The notes beneath the pieces are model-generated. The model was not told the DNA's origin, did not search any database, and saw nothing but the letters and a program-made list of their open reading frames with translations. Shown here in pieces: positions 26,741 through 34,955 of a stretch of DNA of 41,198 bases (positions are counted from its first letter, which is position 1; every line of letters begins with the position of its first letter). The translations under genes were made by a program, and so were the position numbers. The stretch is from contig JAKQII010000143.1 in the NCBI GenBank assembly GCA_029557535.1, positions 1-41,198 on the forward strand, written 5' to 3'. Origin of the DNA: Acidobacteriota bacterium (lineage in GTDB: Bacteria; Acidobacteriota; Blastocatellia; Pyrinomonadales; Pyrinomonadaceae).

Positions 26741-27838
26741 ATGAAGATCATGACGATCTTCGGGACCCGCCCGGAGATCATTCGGCTGAGCGTCATTCTG
26801 AAACTTCTCGACCAGCACGCGGAGCACGTCACGGTCCACACCGGACAGAACTTCTCCGAGAGCCTGAGCGACATCTTTCTGCGCGACCTCGGCGTCCGGA
26901 CGCCCGATGAACACCTCGGGATAAAGTCTTCGAGCTTCGGCGAGCAGGTCGGCCAGATTCTGTCGCGGACCGACGCCGTCATCGAGAAGCACCGGCCCGA
27001 CCGGGTCCTGATCCTCGGCGACACGAACAGCGCGCTTTCGGCGATCGTCGCCGCCCGCCGCGGGATCCCGGTCTTTCACATGGAGGCCGGAAACCGGTGC
27101 TACGACGACCGTGTCCCGGAAGAGGTCAACCGCCGGATCATCGATCATTCGAGCGCGTTTCTGATGCCGTACACCGAGCGCAGCAAGGAAAACCTGGTGC
27201 GCGAGGGCATCGAGCGGGAACGGATATTCGTCACGGGTAACCCGATCAATGAGGTGCTGAGGGCGTTCGGGACCGATATCGAGTCCAGCACGGCGCTCGA
27301 GTCGCACGGCGTCAAGCCGTACGAGTACTTTCTCGTAACGCTCCACCGGGCCGAGAACGTAGACCTTGGGGAGCGCTTGCGCGCGATCTTCGACGGGTTC
27401 GAAGGCGTCTCGAAAGAGTTCGCCAGACCGATCCTCGTGAGCGTCCATCCGCGGACCGCGGAAAAACTCGTCAAGTTCGGGCTCAAACCCGACAGCGGCC
27501 GCATCAAACTATTGCGTCCGCTTGGTTTCTTCGATTTCGTCAAGCTTGAGAAGAACGCGCTCGCGGTACTCACGGACAGCGGGACCGTGCAGGAGGAGTG
27601 CGCGATCTTCGGCGTTCCGAACGTGACGGTGAGGGATGTTACGGAACGGCCGGAGACGCTCGAATGCGGCAGCAACATCATCAGCGGCGCGGATCCGTCG
27701 GCGATCCTCGGCGGCGCCCGGATCGCGCTGTCGCAGACCGCCGACTGGAAACCGCCGCGCGAATATACTGCCGAGAACGTTTCTCAGGTGGTCACGAAGA
27801 TCGTTCTCGGGCACGCCAGTATCCGGCGGCACGTCTGA
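26741..27838 (+). CDS. UDP-N-acetylglucosamine 2-epimerase family, non-hydrolysing (FnlC/WbjD/WecB-like)
   Basis: KIMTIFGTRPEIIRLSVILKLLDQHAEHVTVHTGQNFSESLSDIF; VFHMEAGNRCYDDRVPEEVNRRIIDHSS; LTDSGTVQEECAIFGVPNVTVRDVTERPETLECGSN. Confidence 0.92.
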   Translation: MKIMTIFGTRPEIIRLSVILKLLDQHAEHVTVHTGQNFSESLSDIFLRDLGVRTPDEHLGIKSSSFGEQVGQILSRTDAVIEKHRPDRVLILGDTNSALSAIVAARRGIPVFHMEAGNRCYDDRVPEEVNRRIIDHSSAFLMPYTERSKENLVREGIERERIFVTGNPINEVLRAFGTDIESSTALESHGVKPYEYFLVTLHRAENVDLGERLRAIFDGFEGVSKEFARPILVSVHPRTAEKLVKFGLKPDSGRIKLLRPLGFFDFVKLEKNALAVLTDSGTVQEECAIFGVPNVTVRDVTERPETLECGSNIISGADPSAILGGARIALSQTADWKPPREYTAENVSQVVTKIVLGHASIRRHV

Positions 27839-27845
27839 CCATAAG

Positions 27846-29093
27846 ATGACTGATTCCGAACGCGCCCGGGCGCGCCGCCGGCGCCTCTGGGTCATCACCG
27901 AACTGTACTATCCGGAGGAGACCTCGACGGGGTATTACCTGACGCGGATCGCCGAGGGGCTGGCCGGAGATTTCGACGTGCGGGTGATTTGCGGCCAGCC
28001 GAACTACCTGGCCCGCGGAATCAAGGCGCCGCGGCGCGAAATCCACCGCGGGGTCGGGATCCGGCGCGTGCGCGGAACGACGCTTGACAAGAACGTCATC
28101 GCCTTCCGGATCATCAACATGCTGACCCTCGGGATCTCGGCGTTCACGGCCGCGCTTTTCAGTTTCGGGCGCGGGGACGGGGTGCTCGTCGTCACGACAC
28201 CGCCGACGCTGCCGTTCATCGCGGCGGTGGCGGCGCTCTTCAGGGGCGCCGGCTACGTCCTGCTGATCCACGACAACTACCCCGAGATCATCGTCGCCGC
28301 GGGAAAATCAAAGCCAGGGTCGCTGTTCGTGAGAATCGCGGGGCATTTCAACCGCTGGCTTTACAAGTACGCGGCGAAGATCATTGTCGTCGGCCGCGAC
28401 ATGAGGGAACTGGTCGGACGGAAAACGGAAGGGCTCGGCGTCCCGATCGACACGATCCCGAACTGGGCTGAACTCGAGCGCGTCGAACCGCGGCCGAGGG
28501 CAGAAAACGCGCTGTTGCGCGATTTGGGGATCGATGACCGGATAGTTCTCCTTTACGCGGGCAACATGGGATATCCGAACGATCTTGAGACGATCGTCGG
28601 GTGCGCGGGCGAACTCGCCGCCGATCCGCGGTTCGCTTTCGTCTTTCTCGGGGCCGGGGTCAAGCGGAAATGGCTCGAAGGCGAGGTTGCGCGGCTTGAT
28701 CTGCGGAACGTTCATGTCCTCGATCCGCGCCCGAGGGACGAACAGATCGAGTTTCTCAACGCCTGCGACGTCGGGGTCGTGAGCCTCGTCGGCAGGATGT
28801 GGGGCGTTTCGATGCCGAGCCGGACATACAACATCCTGGCTGCCGGAAAGCCGATCCTCGCCTTGACGGAAGCGGGTTCGGAACTCGACCTGGTCGTCCG
28901 CGAAGATGCGGTCGGCTGGTCGGTGCGGCCGGGCGACCGTACGGCGCTCCGAGACGCGCTCGGGGAGATCGCCGCGGCGCGGGATTCATTTGACGAGATG
29001 GGGCGGCGCGCCCGCGAGGCGGCCGTCGGACGCTATTCGCTGGAAACGGCGGTCGGACGCTACCGGGCGTCCCTGCGCGGGGTCTGGAAATGA
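27846..29093 (+). CDS. Glycosyltransferase family 4, WbuB/WbjE-like (candidate L-FucNAc transferase)
   Basis: LWVITELYYPEETSTGYYLTRIAEGLA; NMGYPNDLETIVGCAGELA; directly follows the Fnl-like genes as in FucNAc clusters. ATG 27846. Confidence 0.85.
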   Translation: MTDSERARARRRRLWVITELYYPEETSTGYYLTRIAEGLAGDFDVRVICGQPNYLARGIKAPRREIHRGVGIRRVRGTTLDKNVIAFRIINMLTLGISAFTAALFSFGRGDGVLVVTTPPTLPFIAAVAALFRGAGYVLLIHDNYPEIIVAAGKSKPGSLFVRIAGHFNRWLYKYAAKIIVVGRDMRELVGRKTEGLGVPIDTIPNWAELERVEPRPRAENALLRDLGIDDRIVLLYAGNMGYPNDLETIVGCAGELAADPRFAFVFLGAGVKRKWLEGEVARLDLRNVHVLDPRPRDEQIEFLNACDVGVVSLVGRMWGVSMPSRTYNILAAGKPILALTEAGSELDLVVREDAVGWSVRPGDRTALRDALGEIAAARDSFDEMGRRAREAAVGRYSLETAVGRYRASLRGVWK

Positions 29094-30046
29094 AGGTCCT
29101 CGTCACCGGAGCCACTGGCTTTGTCGGCGGGGCGATCGCGCGGCGGCTGGCCGTCGATCCCGATATGCGCGTTTATGCGGCGGGGAGGAGTGGGCATATG
29201 CAACCGACCGAGCCGAACGTCGTCCCGGTAACGCTCGACGTGACCTCTGGGGAGGCTTTCGCCGCCGCCGCCGGGCATGGACCGTTCGACGCCGTGGTCC
29301 ATGCGGCGGGACTGGCGCATCGGTTCGCCGGCGCGAGCCCGGCGGAATTCGAGGCCGTAAATGTCCGCGGAGCGGCCAATGCCGCGCGGCTTGCAGCGGA
29401 GTCGGGCGCGCGGTTCGTTCAGGTCAGCTCGGTGTCGGTATACGGGGAACACGGCGCGCGCGAGGTCGATGAGACCGCCGAATGCCGGCCGGCCGGCGCC
29501 TACGGCCGCTCCAAGCTCGCGGCCGAGCGTGCCGTCGCCGATGAATATGGAAGCGGTGCATGGATTCTTCGGCTGGCGACCGTCGTCGGACCCGGCGATC
29601 CCGGCAATGTTGCGCGTCTGATAACGGCAATGGCTCGCGGTCGGTTCGTTCAGTTCGGACGGGGCCGCAACCGAAAAACGTTCGTCCCGGTCGACGACGT
29701 CGCCGACATCGTTTGGGCGATCGTTGCCTCGGACGCCGGCGGCGGGACCTACAACGTCGCGGGCGCGCCGGTCACGGTCGCCGAGGTGGTCGCCGCCATC
29801 CGCGGAACGCTCGGGCTCAAAGCGACGGCGGTCCGGCTTCCGATGGCACCGTTTTCCGCCGCAGCCTGGGTGAACCGGCATACTTTTCGGCTGCCGGCGG
29901 TCGAAAGGGCCGCACGGCTGCTCGCGAAGTGGTCGTCGGACGACGTTTTCTCGGGCGAAAGGCTTCGGGCCGAATGGGGACTTGCGCCCGAAAGGGATAT
30001 TTTGAGCGAGATCGCGCGGGAAACGTCCGCGATCGCGGGTCTGTGA
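29090..30046 (+). CDS. NAD-dependent epimerase/dehydratase (WbjF/WbpV-like SDR)
   Basis: MKVLVTGATGFVGGAIARRLA; VQVSSVSVYGEHG...YGRSKLAAERAV; precedes a wbpL-like gene. Overlaps upstream stop (ATGA). Confidence 0.85.
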   Translation: MKVLVTGATGFVGGAIARRLAVDPDMRVYAAGRSGHMQPTEPNVVPVTLDVTSGEAFAAAAGHGPFDAVVHAAGLAHRFAGASPAEFEAVNVRGAANAARLAAESGARFVQVSSVSVYGEHGAREVDETAECRPAGAYGRSKLAAERAVADEYGSGAWILRLATVVGPGDPGNVARLITAMARGRFVQFGRGRNRKTFVPVDDVADIVWAIVASDAGGGTYNVAGAPVTVAEVVAAIRGTLGLKATAVRLPMAPFSAAAWVNRHTFRLPAVERAARLLAKWSSDDVFSGERLRAEWGLAPERDILSEIARETSAIAGL

Positions 30047-31044
30047 TGATCAACTGGATCGCCGCCATCAGCATCTGTTCGTTCCTGGCCTCTGTTGCGG
30101 GCGTGGCCGCGGTTCGCCGCTGGAGCCTGCGCCGGAACGTGATCGATGTTCCCAATGAACGGAGTTCCCATTTGGATCCGACTCCCAGAGGCGGCGGACT
30201 GCTCATCTTCCTGACCGGCCTCGCCGCGTACGTTGTCCACGGACTCGCGACCGGCGCCGGCGTTTCCTGGGGTTTTGCCGCCGGCGCGGTGATCGTCGCG
30301 ATCGTCAGCTTCCTCGACGATCTCGGACACGTCGCCGTCCCGATCAGGCTCGGCGCGCATGCCGCGGCGGCGGTTCTCGTCGTCGCGGACACCGGAGGGT
30401 TCGCGCCGTTTTTTCCGGAGGCGGGATGGATCGCCTGCCCGGCCTCGGTCGTCTGGATCGTCTGGCTGGTGAACGCCTACAACTTCATGGACGGGATCGA
30501 CGGGATCGCGGGCATCCAGGCGGTGACGGCGGGAGCCGGATGGGCGGCGATCGGTTGGATTGCCGGCGAGCCCGCGGTTTCGGTCCTGGGAGCGGCCCTC
30601 GCCGCCGGATCGGCGGGCTTTCTGGTTCACAATTGGGCTCCCGCACGGATATTCATGGGTGACGTCGGTGCCGCCTTTCTCGGCTTCGCGTTCGCCGCCG
30701 TCCCGTTTCTCGGAACGGGAAGCGAAAGGTCCGCGCTCGGGTCTCTCGCCGTCTTCCCGGTCTGGTTCTTTCTGCTCGACTCGGTGTTCACGTTGCTGCG
30801 GCGCGCGCTCCGCGGGGAAAAGGTCTGGCGCGCCCATCGTGAGCACATCTACCAGCGTCTGGTGATCGCCGGCCTGAGCCATGCCAGGGTCGCATCGGTC
30901 TACGGGGTTCTTTCGGCCGCGGTCACCTTTGTTGCCGCGATGGTGCTTTCGGGACCGCGGTATCCGGTCGCGGTTGCCTGGCTCGTTGCCGTACTGCTGT
31001 CTTCAGTTCTTCCGGCCCTGGTCTGCCTAAGGGCGCGGGCGTGA
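30046..31044 (+). CDS. Undecaprenyl-phosphate N-acetylhexosamine-1-phosphate transferase (WbpL/WecA-like, MraY family)
   Basis: VIDVPNERSSHLDPTPRGGGLLIF; VNAYNFMDGIDGIAG; WAPARIFMGDVGAAFLGF; RAHREHIYQRLV. ATG 30046. Confidence 0.9.
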   Translation: MINWIAAISICSFLASVAGVAAVRRWSLRRNVIDVPNERSSHLDPTPRGGGLLIFLTGLAAYVVHGLATGAGVSWGFAAGAVIVAIVSFLDDLGHVAVPIRLGAHAAAAVLVVADTGGFAPFFPEAGWIACPASVVWIVWLVNAYNFMDGIDGIAGIQAVTAGAGWAAIGWIAGEPAVSVLGAALAAGSAGFLVHNWAPARIFMGDVGAAFLGFAFAAVPFLGTGSERSALGSLAVFPVWFFLLDSVFTLLRRALRGEKVWRAHREHIYQRLVIAGLSHARVASVYGVLSAAVTFVAAMVLSGPRYPVAVAWLVAVLLSSVLPALVCLRARA

Positions 31045-31099
31045 TTTCGTATCTTGAGCAATTTCAATCAAATAAGCGTGGAGTAACGCGTGAATTGTC

Positions 31100-31128
31100 T
31101 TGATAATTACCAATAGGCGTGACATAAT
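31100..31128 (+). promoter_or_regulatory. Strong sigma70-like promoter candidate for the PqqD/Cys-rich gene
   Basis: TTGATA (31100-31105) - exactly 17 bp - CATAAT (31123-31128); about 100-nt 5' leader to ATG 31236. Confidence 0.6.
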
Positions 31129-31235
31129 CTCTCGGACGTTGTAACGATTGATCGATATTTTTGTATTTGAAAGTTGATTTTGGTTCGATAAACCTTAACC
31201 AGACCCAGACCATGGAGAAACTGCAGGAGGAGACA

Positions 31236-31745
31236 ATGACGAATTCACAAATCCCGAAAGCTCGCAAGAATGGATTGGTGATACAGGAAACAGGGGACGA
31301 AGTGCTCGTTTATGATGTAGACAGCAACCGCGCGCATTGCCTTAACCGCACCGCCGCCTTCGTTTGGAAGTCATGTGACGGTCGAAGGTCGGTTCCGGAG
31401 ATTGCCGCTCTCCTCGGAAAAGAACTCGCGAACAAGGTCGACGAGGATCTGGTGTGGCTCGCGATCGATCAGCTTTCAAACGAGAGCCTTCTCGAATCGG
31501 GCATCAGGTTGAAACGGAGCGGTTTTTCCAGGCGTGACGCGATCCGGAAGATCGGCCTCGCGGCCGCTGTCACGCTTCCGGTGGTCGCGATGCTCAGTTT
31601 CCCGAACGGCGCGCTGGCGGTGACCTGCGCGGCGTCCTATTGCGGCACAAACGATCCGGGAAACGGTTGCGGCGGCGGCCAGTATTGCTGCAACAGCGGT
31701 GGTCTCTATCGGTGCCAGGTCGCGCCGTGTTCCACTCCTTGCTAG
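31236..31745 (+). CDS. PqqD-domain protein with internal twin-arginine-like signal and 8-Cys C-terminal tail (candidate RiPP-like precursor/carrier)
   Basis: aggagg SD at 31225-31230 before ATG 31236. PqqD-like VLVYDVDSNRAHCLNRTAAFVWKSCDGRRSVPEIAALL; FSRRDAIRKIGLAAAVTLPVVAMLSFPNGALA; tail VTCAASYCGTNDPGNGCGGGQYCCNSGGLYRCQVAPCSTPC. Confidence 0.88.
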   Translation: MTNSQIPKARKNGLVIQETGDEVLVYDVDSNRAHCLNRTAAFVWKSCDGRRSVPEIAALLGKELANKVDEDLVWLAIDQLSNESLLESGIRLKRSGFSRRDAIRKIGLAAAVTLPVVAMLSFPNGALAVTCAASYCGTNDPGNGCGGGQYCCNSGGLYRCQVAPCSTPC

Positions 31746-31769
31746 TTGTCCCGCAGAATTGCATTGTAG

Positions 31770-31803
31770 AATTGGCTTGAGGTCTCCTCAGGCCAATTTT
31801 TTT
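31770..31803 (+). terminator. Intrinsic terminator/attenuator between the PqqD/Cys-rich gene and the hprK-like gene
   Basis: AATTGGCTTGAGG-tct-CCTCAGGCCAATT (13-bp stem with one G-T pair) followed directly by TTTTT (31799-31803). Confidence 0.88.
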
Positions 31804-31804
31804 C

Positions 31805-32650
31805 ATGCACGAGGCGTTTCAGCACGATTTCGAAACCGGACGGTGGTCCGGCCGTATTGGATTCGCGCTTCACGGCGTGAGCTTCGGAATCCGGTTCGAC
31901 GACGCGGCCGCCGGGGAAGTGGTCCGCCGGATCGTCCCGCGCGCCGCCCTTCCCTCTGACTACCTTTCGTCCGAACACCGGTTTTCACTGATCTCGGCCG
32001 GCGGAGACGGTGCGAACGGCCTTTTTTTTGATACGCGGGATTTCGAGCCCGTCTTGAAGTTCGACCGGCTGGACGGCGGCACGGAAAAGGGACTCGAAAC
32101 CAAATTCCAGTTCGCGCTCGCGCTGGCGGCGGCACCGAGGCTTTTCTTTCTTCACGCCGGTGCCGTCGCGATCGGGAACATCGGAGTCCTCGTTCTGGGC
32201 CGGACGGGGTCCGGCAAAACCACACTCGTCGGCGAATTGCTCAGACGCGGGGCGGACCTCTGCACCGACGACTGCGCGATCCTCGATCCCGCCGGAAATC
32301 TCTACCCGAATCCGGCGCCGCTGGCGGTCAGGACCGGAGACGGACGCGCGTTCAGGGGGCCGGAGGAGTTCGGATCAATCGCCGCGTCGCGGGTCGTTCC
32401 CGTCGCTCTCGTCGTGGCGGCCCGCTATGAGCACGGCGCGGCTTGGGCACCCGAAGCGGAAGCGTCCGGCGGCGGCGCGTTCAACGTTCTCGGCAATCTG
32501 TTTTACCCGCCGGCGATCCGCGAGTTTCCGAGGGAGACCCTCGGGTTTGCGGGACTTATTGCGAAACGGGGGATCTATTCGGGAACCAGGGGGGAAGCGA
32601 CGGAAGTCGCTGAATGGATCTTCGGGACGATCGGACGGGGGCATGGATGA
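31805..32650 (+). CDS. HPr kinase/phosphorylase-like protein (HprK-related kinase)
   Basis: RLFFLHAGAVAIGNIGVLVLGRTGSGKTTLVGELLRRGADLCTDDCAILD: HAGAVA plus Walker A typical of HprK-like kinases. Confidence 0.85.
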   Translation: MHEAFQHDFETGRWSGRIGFALHGVSFGIRFDDAAAGEVVRRIVPRAALPSDYLSSEHRFSLISAGGDGANGLFFDTRDFEPVLKFDRLDGGTEKGLETKFQFALALAAAPRLFFLHAGAVAIGNIGVLVLGRTGSGKTTLVGELLRRGADLCTDDCAILDPAGNLYPNPAPLAVRTGDGRAFRGPEEFGSIAASRVVPVALVVAARYEHGAAWAPEAEASGGGAFNVLGNLFYPPAIREFPRETLGFAGLIAKRGIYSGTRGEATEVAEWIFGTIGRGHG

Positions 32651-33546
32651 AATCTGACCGTCCCGAAACGAATCTTGACGACGCAGCGAAGTTCGGAATG
32701 CTTCAATACAAGGTCGCCGAGCACGAGCTTGCGTCGATCTGGCGGACATTCCGACAGGCCGGGCTGCACCCGATTCTGATCAAGGGCTGGGCGGCGGCGC
32801 AGTACTATCCCGAACCGTGGACGCGTTCGCTCGGGGATTTCGACCTCGCGTTCCCGGCCGCCGAGTACCGGAACGCGGAGGCCGTTTGCGCCGGTAATCT
32901 GCCGAACCGGACGGATCTTCACCGGGAGCTTCGTCATCTCGATACCGAACGATGGGAACGGCTCCTCGAAAGGTCGGTTGAGCTTGAATGCGCCGGCGAG
33001 ATTATCCGGGTGCTGTGCCCCGAGGACCATCTGCGGGTGCTTTGCGTTCACTGGCTCAACGACGGCGGCGCGTACCGGGACCGGCTCCGGGACATCGGAA
33101 ATCTGCTGACGAAACACCGCGGGTCATTCGATTGGGAATTGTGTTTGGCGCCGCTGACGGCGGTCCGCCGGCGCTGGATCGAGGTCGCCGTCGCTCTCGC
33201 CGACCGCTATCTCGAGGATACTGACCTCTCGTTCGTCCCTTTCGCGGCGAAATTCGGCACGGTCCCGGGCTGGGTGATCAAAGCCCTTGAACGCGAATGG
33301 GGGTCCGGGAGGCGGCTTGTGCCGCTTCATTTCGTGCTGCGCGAACCGAAGGAACTCCTGATCCAGATAGGGAAGAGGCTCCCGCCCAATCCGATCCAGT
33401 CGACGATCGAACTCGAGGCCGATCTTGACGAGCGCCCGCGTGCAATGATCCAGACGGCGAACCTCTTTAAGCGGATAAGCCCGTCGTACAAGCGTGTTTG
33501 GCCGGCGCTGAAACGACTGCTGGGACCCGGACCGAGGAACTGGTGA
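32647..33546 (+). CDS. Nucleotidyltransferase family protein (NTP_transf_5-like)
   Basis: AGLHPILIKGWAAAQYYPEPWTRSLGDFDLAFP (KG...R..GD.D motif); LCPEDHLRVLCVHWLNDGGAYRDRLRDIGNLL. ATG 32647 overlaps hprK-like stop. Confidence 0.82.
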   Translation: MKSDRPETNLDDAAKFGMLQYKVAEHELASIWRTFRQAGLHPILIKGWAAAQYYPEPWTRSLGDFDLAFPAAEYRNAEAVCAGNLPNRTDLHRELRHLDTERWERLLERSVELECAGEIIRVLCPEDHLRVLCVHWLNDGGAYRDRLRDIGNLLTKHRGSFDWELCLAPLTAVRRRWIEVAVALADRYLEDTDLSFVPFAAKFGTVPGWVIKALEREWGSGRRLVPLHFVLREPKELLIQIGKRLPPNPIQSTIELEADLDERPRAMIQTANLFKRISPSYKRVWPALKRLLGPGPRNW

Positions 33547-34070
33547 GCGAAATTTTGTTGACTATCGATACTTCTCAGTCGGCCGCGAGCGCGGCCGTCT
33601 TCAGGAACGCCGAACTCCTGTCGTCGGCGCTCGCGGAGTCGGGGATGCAGGCATCGGCCGGGATCGCCGAACTCGTCGCCGTCGTCCTCACACGCGCGGG
33701 CGTCGGGCGCGGAGAGATCGGCCGGATAACGGTCAGCACCGGACCGGGAAGCCTTACCGGACTGAGGGTCGGGCTCGCTTTCGCGCGCGGTCTGGCCGAC
33801 GCGCTCGGGATCGAATGTGTTGAGCGATCGTTGTTTTCATTCGGCGGCGGCGGGATCGAGGCGGCGTACGCGGGCAGCGGAATGGTGACATTCGTCGATG
33901 GCGGAGAACCCGTTTCGGTCGCGTTTGACGATTGGGTAACGGCGGCGGCGGTGTCCGCAAGGGTATGGACGGTAAGCGCGGACCTCGGGGCGCGGATCGA
34001 GCGGTCGGACGGGCCGTCGCCGCGATATGTCGTCGGAGCTCCGGCGGCGTGTTTGCTGGGAGCGGGATGA
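33543..34070 (+). CDS. tsaB: tRNA threonylcarbamoyladenosine biosynthesis protein TsaB
   Basis: ILLTIDTSQSAASAAVF; ITVSTGPGSLTGLRVGLAFARGLADALGI. GTG start 33543 overlaps upstream TGA. Confidence 0.88.
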   Translation: MSEILLTIDTSQSAASAAVFRNAELLSSALAESGMQASAGIAELVAVVLTRAGVGRGEIGRITVSTGPGSLTGLRVGLAFARGLADALGIECVERSLFSFGGGGIEAAYAGSGMVTFVDGGEPVSVAFDDWVTAAAVSARVWTVSADLGARIERSDGPSPRYVVGAPAACLLGAG

Positions 34071-34567
34071 AGACGACAGCCGCTTACGAGATCAGGGAGA
34101 TGAGACCGGAAGATGCGCCGGCGGTCAAGGCGCTCGAGATCGAGGCGGGGTTGAGCCCATGGCCGGTGGCTGACTATGCGGCCGAAGCGGTGCGCGGCGA
34201 TTCGGCGGCGCATGTCGCGGAAAGGCGCGGGAAGGTCATCGGATTTATTATTGCGCGTCTGATAACGATAAGAAATCACCCCACCCATTCCGACGCGTCG
34301 ATGACGAGCCTTGAGATCTATAACCTCGCGGTTTCCCGTGTCGCGCGCCGCGAAGGCATCGGCGAAAGCCTTTTCCGCGTCGCCGTCGCCGCCGGGCGCA
34401 GGACCGGATCCGTCGATTCCGCGGAGCTTGAGGTGAGGCGCGCGAACACGGGGGCGATCCGCTTCTACGAGCAACTCGGATTCAGGCGGACGGGGCTCCG
34501 GCGTTCATTCTACGTGAACCCGGCCGACGATGCCGTGCAGATGACCGCCGACCTGATGAATGCTTGA
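34067..34567 (+). CDS. rimI: GNAT acetyltransferase, RimI-like (ribosomal protein S18-alanine N-acetyltransferase)
   Basis: YEIREMRPEDAPAVKALEIEAGLSPWP; LEVRRANTGAIRFYEQLGFRRTGLRRSFYVNPADDAVQM; tsaB neighbour. ATG 34067. Confidence 0.85.
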   Translation: MKTTAAYEIREMRPEDAPAVKALEIEAGLSPWPVADYAAEAVRGDSAAHVAERRGKVIGFIIARLITIRNHPTHSDASMTSLEIYNLAVSRVARREGIGESLFRVAVAAGRRTGSVDSAELEVRRANTGAIRFYEQLGFRRTGLRRSFYVNPADDAVQMTADLMNA

Positions 34568-34592
34568 TTGAGGTTCGAACATATACTAATAT
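34564..34592 (+). promoter_or_regulatory. Candidate promoter for the small DUF465-like gene
   Basis: TTGATT (34564-34569) - 17 bp - TAATAT (34587-34592), overlapping the rimI stop. Confidence 0.4.
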
Positions 34593-34666
34593 TCGACTAG
34601 TTTCACGACGAGTTCTCCCGCTCTCCGCCGGTGAAATGAAACTACAACAAGTGAGGAAAAACCGCC

Positions 34667-34897
34667 ATGGACACTGCAACGTTGGAAACCGTTAGAGAAG
34701 AACTTCTCAAAGACAACCAAAACTTCCGCGATCTCGCCCAAAGACATCACAATTACGAGGCGAGATTGACAGAAATCGCGGAACTGACGTATCCGAGCGA
34801 CGAGGAAATACTTGAGGAATCGGTTCTCAAAAAGAAGAAGTTAGCGGTTAAAGACGAAATGTATGCGATGATCCAGGAACACTCAAAGTCACACTAG
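34667..34897 (+). CDS. Small DUF465/YdcH-like protein (76 aa)
   Basis: FRDLAQRHHNYEARLTEIAELTYPSDEEILEESVLKKKKLAVKDEMYAMI: H..YE..L..L...L.....L..LKKKKL.LKDE pattern. Confidence 0.8.
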   Translation: MDTATLETVREELLKDNQNFRDLAQRHHNYEARLTEIAELTYPSDEEILEESVLKKKKLAVKDEMYAMIQEHSKSH

Positions 34898-34919
34898 GCT
34901 TGATCCAGAACGTTAAGGG

Positions 34920-34955
34920 CGGCACGGCGGAAAGGAATTCCGGCGCGCCGTTTTT
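34920..34955 (+). terminator. Intrinsic terminator between convergent genes
   Basis: CGGCACGGCGGAA-aggaa-TTCCGGCGCGCCG-TTTTT (stem with two mismatches). Confidence 0.6.

Noticed and set aside
25894-27024. 376-aa minus-strand ORF over fnlA/fnlC-like genes
   Set aside because: Antisense shadow ORF; Arg/Asp-rich, no domain.
27636-27845. 70-aa N-terminal extension of the WbuB-like GT
   Set aside because: Overlaps the epimerase gene out of frame; ATG 27846 precedes the conserved GT N-terminus.
29749-30882. 377-aa minus-strand ORF over SDR/wbpL
   Set aside because: Antisense shadow ORF in high-GC sequence.
31236-33546. Calling the cassette a lasso-peptide cluster
   Set aside because: No transglutaminase-like B2 protease and the tail is Cys-rich rather than lasso-like; only kinase/nucleotidyltransferase/PqqD parallels exist.
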